From the NCBI GenBank assembly GCA_030656575.1, contig JAUSPO010000157.1, positions 1-46,435 of the forward strand: a stretch of 46,435 nucleotides of DNA. The letters run 5' to 3'. Numbering within the stretch: position 1 is the stretch's first letter; every line of letters starts with the position of its first letter. This stretch comes from Bacillota bacterium. Lineage in GTDB: Bacteria > Bacillota > Dethiobacteria > DTU022 > UBA8154. The notes under the pieces were generated by a model. It was not told where the DNA came from. It ran no database searches and was given only the letters and a program-made list of their open reading frames with translations. The position numbers and the translations under genes are program-made. Of the stretch, positions 15,504 to 23,957 are shown in pieces.

Positions 15504-16523
15504 TTATTTAATCCAACCTTTTTCTTGATAATACTTTAATGCACCGGGATGGAAGGGAACACCTAAATCTACAGCAAGATCTTCAGGTATAACATCCTTC
15601 ATCGCCGGATTTACTTCTTTAACAAAATCAAAATTTTCTACCAATACTTTTGTCATTTCATATATAAGATCTTCAGGCATAGATCTGTGAACTGCTATCG
15701 ATATAGTAGTTGCTAACGTTGGTATATCCTGATCAACACCCCTATAACCTCCTCCTTTAAGAATTGAAGGAACTAATGCAGGGCGCAACTTACGAATAGC
15801 TTCTACTTCCCCTGGAGTAAAGCCTATAAAGCTTACATCTCTTGCCATGGCTGCATCTACAAAAAGTGCATAGGGCATAGATGTTACCAAATGAATGGCA
15901 TCAATTCTACCATTCTTAAATTCCTCAACTAAATCTGCAAATCCCGCATGGACTATCTCCACCTTATTGATGTCTACACCCAATGCCTCAAATATAACTC
16001 TTGAGGTAGTTTCAGGGGTACCACCTCTAGGACCCACACCAAGTCTCTTCCCTACCAAATCTTGTATACTATTAATTCCTCCATCTTTATTTACCATGAA
16101 CTGCACATGCCGAGGCATAACACTTGCCAGAAGAAAAACATCTTCTGTCTTACTGGTAAAAGGTTCTCTTCCCGCATAACCATCCTGCAAACCAAGACCA
16201 GTGGGTAGTCCCATTTCTGCCTTTCCTTCTTCAACACCCATTACACAAGCTAATCCAGCTCCTGGCAAAACAGAGATGGTGTCAATTTGAGGGATATGCT
16301 TTTCCCAATTATTAACTAATCTTACGGCTAATGGATATAGGTCTCCTGATGGTTCCCCTGCCATAAAATCCAGTGAATACTTCTCAATTTGTTTTTCCTG
16401 TTTCGTTTGTTCATCCTGTTTTGTTGGGGCAGTGGATGATGAACAACCAAACATTGACATCAATAATAAGACTATGATTACTAGTACTAAAATTTGAACT
16501 TTATTTTTTAATAAATTTGACAT
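15504..16523 (-). CDS. TAXI-family TRAP transporter solute-binding lipoprotein
   Basis: 339 residues. The N-terminus is a lipoprotein signal: a basic start, a ~17-residue hydrophobic core and a lipobox ending MFGC at Cys27. It is followed by a Ser/Thr/Lys/Gln/Glu linker and a TAXI-type binding domain (FMAGEPSGDLYPLA, VLPGAGLACVMGVEEGKAEMGL, VGPRGGTPETTSR). TAXI proteins bind dicarboxylates, glutamate or other organic acids and feed TRAP permeases. The ATG overlaps the permease stop (TAAATG), and AAAGGAGG lies inside the end of the permease gene, so the two are translationally coupled. It would be anchored outside the membrane. The substrate is presumably the acid degraded by the neighbouring decarboxylase genes (inference). 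Confidence 0.92.
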   Translation of the reverse strand: MSNLLKNKVQILVLVIIVLLLMSMFGCSSSTAPTKQDEQTKQEKQIEKYSLDFMAGEPSGDLYPLAVRLVNNWEKHIPQIDTISVLPGAGLACVMGVEEGKAEMGLPTGLGLQDGYAGREPFTSKTEDVFLLASVMPRHVQFMVNKDGGINSIQDLVGKRLGVGPRGGTPETTSRVIFEALGVDINKVEIVHAGFADLVEEFKNGRIDAIHLVTSMPYALFVDAAMARDVSFIGFTPGEVEAIRKLRPALVPSILKGGGYRGVDQDIPTLATTISIAVHRSMPEDLIYEMTKVLVENFDFVKEVNPAMKDVIPEDLAVDLGVPFHPGALKYYQEKGWIK

Positions 16524-18434
16524 TTAAAAAGCCTCCTTTAATTGATTAGTTTTTTTACTATAATACAGATTAATGGCTAAACCTAAACAACCTAATGTCA
16601 CCCCCCCAACATCTGTTATTAATCCTGGGAATATTAGCAACACCCCCCCCCCCATACAAAAGAACTGTGAAATCCATGACATCCGAACAAATGCATATTT
16701 GCTTAAACCACAGGTTACAAGAGAAACTCCAAGAAAGGCCGTTATAGATGACATAATAATATTTGCCGGCGTGTCCAATAATAATAAGCCAGGAGCCAAT
16801 ACAAACATAAAAGGAACAATGTATGCAGAAAAACCTAACTTACTTGCAGTTACAGCAGTTTGAATAGGATTACTTCCTGCCAAACCAGCAGCAGCATAAG
16901 CAACTAATGCTACCGGGGGAGTGATAACAGCAATAGATGCAAAATACATGACAAATATATGTGCTAAAAATGCAATCTGATTTCCTGCCAAGTGGCTGAT
17001 ACCTAAGGTCACAGCTTCTGCCTGAAGCACTTTACTTAATGCTGGTATAGTAATTGCAACCTGGAGAATATAGGAAGCAGATGCTGGCAATCCCATCCCC
17101 AGGATCAAGGTAAGTAGCATTGTAAGTAAAAGTAATACAAAAAGATTTTGCCCCGAAACTTCAATGATTAGATTTCCCATTCTAAGCCCTAGACCGGTTA
17201 AAGAAAAAATACCACTAATCATCCCAGCCGTAGCCAAGCTAGAACCAACTACCAGAGAACTTAAAGCTCCTTCTTTTAAACCGTCTAAAATATCATTAAA
17301 TCCTATCCGTGTAAGTCGTGAGAAAAAAGAAACCAGAATCGTAGATAACAAGCTATAAAAGCAGGAAAACATGGGTGAAAAGCCTCTTATGAGCAAATAT
17401 AGCAGTACTAAAATTGGTATAAGTAAATGAAATCTAATTTTTAACTCTTTTTTCCAATCTGGGACTTCCTCTTTTTTCAACCCTTTTAATCCTAGCTTTA
17501 CAGCTTCCAGGTGGACGGCCAATCCTATGCCCCAATAATATAGTAAGGCAGGAATTAATGCATAAGCAGCAATACGAATATATGGAATGCCTGTATATTC
17601 GGCCATCATAAAGGCCACAACTCCCATTAGAGGCGGCATAATTTGACCCCCTGTTGATGCTACAGCTTCAACAGCACCCGCAAAATGAGGAGAATATCCT
17701 AATTTTTTCATCATTGGAATGGTAAAGGAACCGGTGATTAATACATTAGAAATTGGACTGCCACTAATGGCGCCCATTAAACCACTAGCTACAACTGCAA
17801 TTTTAGCTGGCCCACCTGTGGTTCTCCCGGTTAATCCTGAAGCTACGTTCATGAAAAGTTCACCTAAACCAACTTTAACCAAAAAAGAACCAAAAAGTAT
17901 AAAAAGAAAGACGTAAGTGGCAGAAACACCAAGAGGCATTCCAAAAACACCACCTGTAGTTAGGTATTGAATATCAAGTAGCAAATCAATACTATATCCA
18001 CGATGTCTTAATATACCTGGTAGAAAGGGACCTAAAAAAGCATAAGAAAACATCAATAGAGCTACAATAGGCAGTATTATGCCTATTGTTCGCCTTGTTG
18101 CTTCCAATACAACTACTACAAATACTATCCCCAGGATTATTTGGAGACCCGTAAGAGGGGTAACGTAACAAAATCGCTCGTAAACTAAGTAACTATAATT
18201 TAAGAAAATATAACCTATAGACAATACCGCTAATGTTAATGGTAACAAAACCTTAATATTATCTACTATTTTTAGATAGTTATATTTTTCATTACTAATC
18301 AATATTACTAGGATTACAATGAAAAATAGGTGAATGGAGCGTTGTAATAACGGGTCCATAACACCAAATATAACTGTATATAGATGAAAAACACTCATGC
18401 AAATGGCAATAATTCTTATAAGCCTTTTAAACAA
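16524..18434 (-). CDS. TRAP transporter permease, fused small and large membrane subunits (DctQM type)
   Basis: About 636 residues and some 16-18 hydrophobic segments. An N-terminal four-helix (DctQ-like) portion is fused to the large DctM-like portion, with GLMGAISGSPISNVLITGSFTIPMM and GMGLPASASYIL motifs. This is the form that usually partners TAXI binding proteins. It uses an ion gradient to import organic acids. The frame opens at TTG 18449, but GGGAGG within that stretch places the better start at TTG 18434, 7 bases away. A run of eleven G on the coding strand (16643-16653) encodes consecutive glycines near residue ~600 and could be prone to slippage. It is co-transcribed with the TAXI gene and perhaps with the genes upstream. 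Confidence 0.92.
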   Translation of the reverse strand: MFKRLIRIIAICMSVFHLYTVIFGVMDPLLQRSIHLFFIVILVILISNEKYNYLKIVDNIKVLLPLTLAVLSIGYIFLNYSYLVYERFCYVTPLTGLQIILGIVFVVVVLEATRRTIGIILPIVALLMFSYAFLGPFLPGILRHRGYSIDLLLDIQYLTTGGVFGMPLGVSATYVFLFILFGSFLVKVGLGELFMNVASGLTGRTTGGPAKIAVVASGLMGAISGSPISNVLITGSFTIPMMKKLGYSPHFAGAVEAVASTGGQIMPPLMGVVAFMMAEYTGIPYIRIAAYALIPALLYYWGIGLAVHLEAVKLGLKGLKKEEVPDWKKELKIRFHLLIPILVLLYLLIRGFSPMFSCFYSLLSTILVSFFSRLTRIGFNDILDGLKEGALSSLVVGSSLATAGMISGIFSLTGLGLRMGNLIIEVSGQNLFVLLLLTMLLTLILGMGLPASASYILQVAITIPALSKVLQAEAVTLGISHLAGNQIAFLAHIFVMYFASIAVITPPVALVAYAAAGLAGSNPIQTAVTASKLGFSAYIVPFMFVLAPGLLLLDTPANIIMSSITAFLGVSLVTCGLSKYAFVRMSWISQFFCMGGGVLLIFPGLITDVGGVTLGCLGLAINLYYSKKTNQLKEAF

Positions 18435-18496
18435 TGTTATCCCTCCCAACTATTGACTCTCCAGATTTACCCATTCAAATTCATCTCTAAACAATA

Positions 18497-18778
18497 TTAA
18501 CCGCCTTGTAGTGGGGGAAACAACAAACACAACTGCCCTTCATAAACATATGTCATATCCCACCTTTGTGGCAAAACGATTCTACCATCCACAGCCACCA
18601 TCATATAATGCTCTTCAATAATCTTTCCATGCTCTTTGAAAAACGTCAGAGCAGAACTTATAACATCACGCAAAGTCGGAGTACTGTAAAATTCCAAATT
18701 ACAGTGATTTGGACCTTGTTTATTTTTATATGATCCAATAAGCTGCACTAATATTACCATAGCTTTATTATCTCTCAT
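18497..18778 (-). CDS. MoaD/ThiS-like ubiquitin-fold sulfur carrier
   Basis: 93 residues with the beta-grasp pattern of MoaD/ThiS: ILVQLIGSY at the start, TLRDVISSALTF, then VAVDGRIVLP, and a C-terminal PPLQGG ending in the Gly-Gly that is adenylated and thiocarboxylated in this family. MoaD supplies sulfur to molybdopterin, and dedicated copies accompany tungsten AORs. Here it may serve AOR and the MOP-like enzyme (inference). No strong ribosome binding site precedes 18778; an internal ATG at 18760 is an alternative start, with GAGAG upstream. It lies between the QueG-like gene and the TRAP permease. A matching MoeB/ThiF-type activator is not in the window. Confidence 0.8.
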   Translation of the reverse strand: MRDNKAMVILVQLIGSYKNKQGPNHCNLEFYSTPTLRDVISSALTFFKEHGKIIEEHYMMVAVDGRIVLPQRWDMTYVYEGQLCLLFPPLQGG

Positions 18779-18844
18779 ATTCTATTTTGTGTTGTTTCCA
18801 GAAAAAGCAACACAAAATGGTAGATTGTGATGAATTGTTATCGG

Positions 18845-19651
18845 TTAGAACTTGGGGATCTCTTCCTCACAAGGAAAGATAGTCTGACACTTTCCACAAG
18901 CGCTGTAAGGATAACCGAATTTTTGCCTGATTTCCTTTAAGCAATCATCGACGTGCAAATAGCTTCGACAGATAGCCTTTTCCATCCCAGCTTCAGTTAT
19001 TGCCCCTGCGGGGCAACGCTCTATGCAAGCTCCGCAAGAACCATTTCGATTATTGAGGCAGTACTCGAAGGGACCATTATATTTACGGACTGTTGGTGGG
19101 TATTCTATATCAGTAATTATACTTCCAAATCGCCCTGACATTCCTTTCTCAGTAATCAGTCCTCTGTTAAGACCAAAAGTACCCAATCCCTCAGCATATG
19201 CCACATGGCGTTCAGACCAGTTACTACGAAACATCTTGTGCTCAATAAGATAGTTGCTCTCCAGTGCCGGGGCAAGAGCCCGCCATCCATCCGCTTCCAG
19301 TTCCTGAATAATAAATCTGCGCAATTTTAAGTTAAATTTTTCGCCTTTGAAACTACCGTGCAACCATTCAACGGAAGTAATTTCACCAGAACGGTTTGTA
19401 CAGCGTACCTCTGCAGTAAAAGGAAGAAAATATGAAATCACAGTTACTGCTCCTGGGAACCACTCTTCAGGAGAAAGAAAAATACTACCAATAATATGTT
19501 CCTTTTTCATCTCCTTAAAAATAGGATCATTTGCCCGGCAAAAACCTATCAATGGAAAATCAAAGATACGAAAGCCTTTTTCCAGGTAGTTAAGGGGCTC
19601 CTCCATAGTGAAATCTGACATTTTTTTTAACAACTCTTCCTTTTCAATCAT
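18845..19651 (-). CDS. QueG-like 4Fe-4S double-cluster protein
   Basis: 268 residues. The C-terminal part has a ferredoxin-like segment CGACIERCPAGAI followed by a second Cys set (CRSYLHVDDC ... CGKCQTIFPC), the layout of the double-cluster domain in epoxyqueuosine reductase QueG and relatives. The N-terminal ~150 residues resemble the non-Fe-S part of that family (GFCRANDP, SYFLPF, AEGLGTFGLNRGLIT). QueG uses cobalamin, but many relatives are uncharacterised and found in catabolic clusters. With only 268 residues and this context it is unlikely to be the housekeeping tRNA enzyme. It may be an electron-transfer or corrinoid protein linked to UbiD1 or the transporter operon (inference). It lies ~190 bases after UbiD1. 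Confidence 0.75.
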   Translation of the reverse strand: MIEKEELLKKMSDFTMEEPLNYLEKGFRIFDFPLIGFCRANDPIFKEMKKEHIIGSIFLSPEEWFPGAVTVISYFLPFTAEVRCTNRSGEITSVEWLHGSFKGEKFNLKLRRFIIQELEADGWRALAPALESNYLIEHKMFRSNWSERHVAYAEGLGTFGLNRGLITEKGMSGRFGSIITDIEYPPTVRKYNGPFEYCLNNRNGSCGACIERCPAGAITEAGMEKAICRSYLHVDDCLKEIRQKFGYPYSACGKCQTIFPCEEEIPKF

Positions 19652-19701
19652 TTCTTAAACCATCCTTTCTTTTAATAGAAAGCGGTTTTATAAATTACAT
19701 A

Positions 19702-19735
19702 CCAGTGATTTAGAAAGATTTGAAGAAATCACTGG
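19702..19735. repeat. Inverted repeat between UbiD1 and the QueG-like gene
   Basis: CCAGTGATTT (19702-19711) and AAATCACTGG (19726-19735) are perfect 10-base arms around a 14-base loop. No T-run follows on the minus strand, so it may be an RNA processing or regulatory structure rather than a terminator. Confidence 0.5.
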
Positions 19736-19838
19736 GTGAAATGATAATATCCCAATGGCTGGTTAAAATGGCTGACCGTCTTCAACCAAAGAATATCACT
19801 ACAGTTGGGAATATTCAAGCAATTATTCTTCAAATATG

Positions 19839-21290
19839 CTATTTTAATAAATATCCAAACTTCTCCATGGTCTTTTTCTTACGTTCGGGGCTGGGAATAT
19901 TAACCACAGGGAAGTCATCTTTCCAATCGTACGGCTTGGTGGCATCAATAATAGCCCGGGAGTTCCAAAGTCTTCCTTTATCTTTATCTTCCGGACTAAT
20001 CCGTGGATCAAGTGGAGTACTCCATGCCCGATGAATAATATCAATAGAAGTAGCCGGATCCGAGCGTGTACACATTGCCCACATCAACTCTTCAAGGTTA
20101 CTTACATCCACATCATCATCAACTACAACTACATAACGGCCACAATATGCACCTATATGACACTGGGAAGCCACATGGCCTGCCTGCATTGCATGTCCGG
20201 GATAGCGCTGTTTTATAGCTACTGCTGTTAGTAAACGAGAACCACCTACTTCGTGACACCAAACAGCTTTTACATCTGGAATACCCGCTGTTTCCATCTG
20301 TTCTTTTAATAAAGGTGAACGAATAATAGCCCTGAAAAAAGCTTGCTCATCAGGTGGGCAGTTAGGGGGGCATGCTAAAATAATCGGGTTATTTCGATGA
20401 TAGACAGCCTTAATCTCAACACGTGGCTCTTGATGAAAACCACTACCATAGTACCCGGTCCATTCCCCAAACGGGCCTTCTGTTTTTAAGTCATCATAAT
20501 AAGCAAAACCCTCTAGAACTATCTCTGCATCAACAGGAATGGGCAGTCCGGTAATCTGTCCTTTTATTACTTTGTAAGGCTCACCCCTTACTCCTCCTGC
20601 CCAATCATATTCGCAAAGTTCATAAGGAAGTTCAGTACAACCCGCCCAAAAAAGCAAAGGATCTCCTCCTACTACTATAGCTAAAGGACAAGGCTCTTTT
20701 CGGGCAAAATATTTATCACGATGCATACGGCCATGTTTACCTGGAGATATATAGAAGCCTACATGCTTTTCATCATGAACCATTACACGGTAGGTTCCTA
20801 AGTTGACCCAACCGTTATCCGGATCACGAGTAATATCATAACTACCCGTGCCGATATAACGACCACCATCATGTTCATGCCATATTGGAGATGGAAACTC
20901 TAAAAGGTTTATCTCATCATCTAAGTGTACATTTTCCAAAATTGGCCCATTGTCTACATATTGTGGTGGAATAGGTTTACATTTTTTAAATTTTTTAGAT
21001 AGTGCCATACTTAAGTCTAATTTGTTCAGATCCTTTGGTAGGCCTGCAGTAATACCCAACCTTTTCTCGCTTCTTAAAGCATTAACCAATACTCTATAGC
21101 CCGCTGGATAATCACTTATTTCGTCAAAAAGTACCGCTGGACTACCTTCCACTTGATGAAGCATTTCAGTAGCCATACCTATATCTTCCTGCCATGTAGC
21201 ACCTTTAACAATTTTTAACTCTCCAACTTCTTGAACCATCTCTAACCAATCACGAAGATCTCTGTAACTTACTTTCCATTCATCTGACAT
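19839..21290 (-). CDS. ubiD: UbiD-family prenyl-FMN-dependent decarboxylase (UbiD1)
   Basis: 483 residues, normal UbiD length. The prFMN/active-site signature is complete: Arg168 (GTYRVMV) and the E-x4-E pair Glu271 and Glu276 (EGPFGEWTGYY), spaced as in fungal Fdc1 (R173, E277, E282). The family removes or adds CO2 on aromatic or alpha,beta-unsaturated acids in the cytoplasm and needs prFMN from UbiX; a ubiX gene lies at 31.4 kb. It is very similar along its whole length to UbiD2, so the two are recent paralogues. The frame extends to 21428, but GGGAGG 7 bases before the ATG at 21290 and alignment with UbiD2 settle the start. It may lead a unit with the QueG-like, MoaD-like and TRAP genes. 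Confidence 0.93.
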   Translation of the reverse strand: MSDEWKVSYRDLRDWLEMVQEVGELKIVKGATWQEDIGMATEMLHQVEGSPAVLFDEISDYPAGYRVLVNALRSEKRLGITAGLPKDLNKLDLSMALSKKFKKCKPIPPQYVDNGPILENVHLDDEINLLEFPSPIWHEHDGGRYIGTGSYDITRDPDNGWVNLGTYRVMVHDEKHVGFYISPGKHGRMHRDKYFARKEPCPLAIVVGGDPLLFWAGCTELPYELCEYDWAGGVRGEPYKVIKGQITGLPIPVDAEIVLEGFAYYDDLKTEGPFGEWTGYYGSGFHQEPRVEIKAVYHRNNPIILACPPNCPPDEQAFFRAIIRSPLLKEQMETAGIPDVKAVWCHEVGGSRLLTAVAIKQRYPGHAMQAGHVASQCHIGAYCGRYVVVVDDDVDVSNLEELMWAMCTRSDPATSIDIIHRAWSTPLDPRISPEDKDKGRLWNSRAIIDATKPYDWKDDFPVVNIPSPERKKKTMEKFGYLLK

Positions 21291-21731
21291 TGTTAAGCCT
21301 CCCTTGTCTATTAATATTGTTAAAAAAAGTTCCATAGGATTGTACGAACTAATTTTGCCTGAAATTTTATCATTTTTATTCGATAATCCTTTGGTCTCTG
21401 TTATCTCAAAAAGCGTAACACAAAACAAACATATATAAAAATATTTGAGTTATAAAAGAACAACCTTATCGCAAAATAATTATATATTTTAATTTGATTT
21501 AATTAAATAGCAATATTTTGTCTTTTTAATCTTCTTTGCTGAAAATCTCTTTCTCATAGAAAACCAACATGCACAAGCAAACTCAATGAAGCTATTAATC
21601 CAAATTATAAGTAAACGAGATAATCCATGTCTTAACAATGGGGGGCAAAAAAGATTCACAAATCTTCCTCTTGATCAAAATACGGTTTAAACAATACATT
21701 GATTCAATACATTTATCCTTATATTTAACCT
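21291..21731. other. 441-base intergenic region upstream of UbiD1
   Basis: A+T-rich stretch between araC and UbiD1. I find the UbiD1 ribosome binding site and a short hairpin with T-run after araC (21645-21667), but no -24/-12 promoter of the kind seen elsewhere in this cluster. UbiD1 is therefore probably driven by another sigma factor, possibly with the adjacent AraC-type protein. Confidence 0.4.
21645..21667 (-). terminator. Weak terminator after the AraC-type gene
   Basis: On the minus strand AAGATT-TGTG-AATCTT is followed by a run of T. The stem is only 6 bp, so efficiency is doubtful. Confidence 0.4.
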
Positions 21732-22442
21732 TTAATTTAATTGGAAACTCTGCGCAAACTGTCGCGGGGTATTTCCTACTACCTTTTTAAATACTTTTAT
21801 AAAATAACTGACATCATTGTAACCAAGCATATAAGCCACTTCCTCTAAACTGCGGTTATTTTCTAACAATAATTTTTGAGCTTTATTTATGCGTACCTTT
21901 GTAAGGTAATCTTGAAATGTATAACCCGACACCTCGGAAAACAAACGACTAAAATAACATGGACTTAGAAATACATAACCAGCCACCTCGTCGAGGGTAA
22001 TAGGATTCTGTAAATTGGAGTTAACGTATGCTTTTGCCTTCATGACTATTTCATATTTACACGATTTTCTTTTTTTTGATCTATTATTAAAAAGTATCAG
22101 GATGTAGCCACGTAGAACTTCACGAATCTCCTTAATTGAATCGGCCTGCATCAGTATTTTTGCATAACCTAAATTAGCATTGAATAAATCCCCTACATCC
22201 ACACCTATTTGAATACTTTTTCGTATTAGGAATACAGTTAAATGTAATACACAAGTTTTAATATAGTTCAGTTCCTGACCATTATTTTTAATCAACTCAG
22301 ATAAAAAGCATTCGCCACTAAAATAGGCGCTAGATAAGTTTCGTGATATAATAGCTTCTAATAGATCAGCTTCCTGCTTAAAAGGATAAATACAACTTTT
22401 TTCTTTGTAGACATACAGTTCATTTATTTTACCCTTTTGCAT
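21732..22442 (-). CDS. AraC-family transcriptional regulator
   Basis: 236 residues. The last ~100 form the double helix-turn-helix of AraC proteins: ITLDEVAGYVFLSPCYFSRLFSEVSG for the first motif and SLEEVAYMLGYNDVSYFIKVFKKVVGNTPRQF for the second. The N-terminal half is mostly helical, with Cys residues near its start, and resembles no sugar-binding cupin; it could be the remnant of a PocR-type sensor domain (uncertain). It lies between two UbiD paralogues and probably regulates one or both. The ATG at 22442 follows a run of eight G (22448-22455) that acts as the Shine-Dalgarno sequence, so replication slippage there could alter spacing and expression. Confidence 0.9.
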   Translation of the reverse strand: MQKGKINELYVYKEKSCIYPFKQEADLLEAIISRNLSSAYFSGECFLSELIKNNGQELNYIKTCVLHLTVFLIRKSIQIGVDVGDLFNANLGYAKILMQADSIKEIREVLRGYILILFNNRSKKRKSCKYEIVMKAKAYVNSNLQNPITLDEVAGYVFLSPCYFSRLFSEVSGYTFQDYLTKVRINKAQKLLLENNRSLEEVAYMLGYNDVSYFIKVFKKVVGNTPRQFAQSFQLN

Positions 22443-22470
22443 ACTAGCCCCCCCCTCAAAACTATTGCCC

Positions 22471-22500
22471 CAAAAAATCAGCTATTGCTTTTGATTTTTT
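22471..22500 (-). terminator. Rho-independent terminator after UbiD2
   Basis: AAAAAATCA (22472-22480) and TGATTTTTT (22492-22500) form a 9-bp stem overlapping the UbiD2 stop codon. On the minus strand the second arm supplies the T-run. It would separate UbiD2 from araC, at least partly. Confidence 0.5.
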
Positions 22501-23945
22501 TACTTTAACAAATACCCCCACTTATCCAAAGTCCTTTTTTTACGCTCGGGACTGGGTACGTTAACCATGGGAAATTCATCCTTCCAGTCGTAAGGCCTGG
22601 TAGCATCAATTATGGCTCGGGAATTCCACAGCCTGCCTTTTTCCTTATCTTCAGGACTGATACGGGGATCGAGATGAGTACTCCATGCACGATTAATGAT
22701 ATCAATAGAAGTAGCCGGATCTGAGCGAGTACACACTGCCCACATCAATTCATCGAGGTTGGTAACATCCACGTCCTCATCCACAACGATTACATAACGC
22801 CCGCAGTAAGCACCCACATGGCACTGGGAAGCTACATGTCCGGCCTGCATCGCATGCCCTGGATAGCGCTGCTTAATGGCAACCGCTAATAACAAACGGG
22901 AGCTTCCTGCTTCATGACCCCAAACAGCTTTAATGTCCGGAATACCTGCTTTTTCCATTTCTTCTTTGAGTAAGGGAGAACGCATAAAAGCACGGTAAAA
23001 GGCAATTTCATCAGGAGGCCGGTTAGGAGGGCAGCCCAAAATGATCGGATTATTACGGTGATAAACTGCCTTAACTTCAATTCTGGGTTCCTTGCGCGAA
23101 CCACTGGCATAATAACCGGTCCATTCTCCAAAGGGCCCTTCTTCTTTTAAGTCATCATAATGGGCAAAACCCTCCAAAACGATCTCTGCATCAGCGGGGA
23201 TCGGGAGTCCTGTATATTTTCCTTTTATTACCTTAAATGGTTCGCCACGTACTCCACCCGCCCAGTCATATTCACTCAGGCCGTATGGCAGTTCTGTGCA
23301 TCCGGCCAGATAAAGGAGGGGGTCACCTCCGACAACCACTGCTACAGGACAGGGTTCTTTACGATCGAAATATTTATCTCTGTGGATACGCCCGTGTTTA
23401 CCGGGTGATATATAGAAGAATACGTGTTTTTCGTCGTCTACCATCACCCGATAGGTGCCAAAATTAACCCATTTTTCATCCGGATCAATAGTTATATCAT
23501 AACTACCGGTCCCGATATAACGACCGCCATCAAATTCATGCCACATGGGAACTGGAAATTCCAATACATTTACATCATCACCTTCATGCACATTTTCCAA
23601 AATTGGGCCATCATCAACATATTGGGGTGGGATAGGTTTACTATTTTTAAATTTTCTGGCTATGGCTTCACTTAACCCCAGCTTTCCCAAACCCTGAGGC
23701 AGACCAGTTGCAATAGCAAGTCTTTGTTCAGTTCTTAAAGCGTTTACCAGGACTCTGTATCCTGAAGGGTAACCAGGGATATTGTCAAACAGAACCGCTG
23801 GACTGCCAGAAGTCTGGTGAAGCAGCTCTGCCGCCATACCTATATCTTCCTCCCAGGAAGCACCATCAACTACTTCTAATTCTCCGGCTTCTTTTACCAT
23901 TTCCAGAAACTCGCGAAGATCCTTATATGCAACTTTTTCAGACAT
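22500..23945 (-). CDS. ubiD: UbiD-family prenyl-FMN-dependent decarboxylase (UbiD2)
   Basis: 481 residues with a complete active-site set: Arg166 in GTYRVMV, and Glu269 and Glu274 in EGPFGEWTGYY. It is collinear with UbiD1 with almost no gaps; most differences are conservative, and the C-terminal PSPERKK..GYLLK tail is shared. Such closely related copies either act on different isomers or form a dosage pair. The start ATG at 23945 follows AAGGAGG by 7 bases, which excludes the slightly longer TTG frame. It lies 12 bases downstream of the CodY-like regulator, so the two are co-transcribed. Both UbiD1 and UbiD2 look like free-acid decarboxylases or carboxylases by motif; the substrate is unknown. 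Confidence 0.93.
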   Translation of the reverse strand: MSEKVAYKDLREFLEMVKEAGELEVVDGASWEEDIGMAAELLHQTSGSPAVLFDNIPGYPSGYRVLVNALRTEQRLAIATGLPQGLGKLGLSEAIARKFKNSKPIPPQYVDDGPILENVHEGDDVNVLEFPVPMWHEFDGGRYIGTGSYDITIDPDEKWVNFGTYRVMVDDEKHVFFYISPGKHGRIHRDKYFDRKEPCPVAVVVGGDPLLYLAGCTELPYGLSEYDWAGGVRGEPFKVIKGKYTGLPIPADAEIVLEGFAHYDDLKEEGPFGEWTGYYASGSRKEPRIEVKAVYHRNNPIILGCPPNRPPDEIAFYRAFMRSPLLKEEMEKAGIPDIKAVWGHEAGSSRLLLAVAIKQRYPGHAMQAGHVASQCHVGAYCGRYVIVVDEDVDVTNLDELMWAVCTRSDPATSIDIINRAWSTHLDPRISPEDKEKGRLWNSRAIIDATRPYDWKDEFPMVNVPSPERKKRTLDKWGYLLK

Positions 23946-23957
23946 AAACAATCCTCC

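Noticed and set aside
21291-21428. N-terminal extension of UbiD1
   Set aside because: The open frame continues upstream, but the strong GGGAGG before 21290 and the alignment with UbiD2 show the shorter protein is correct.
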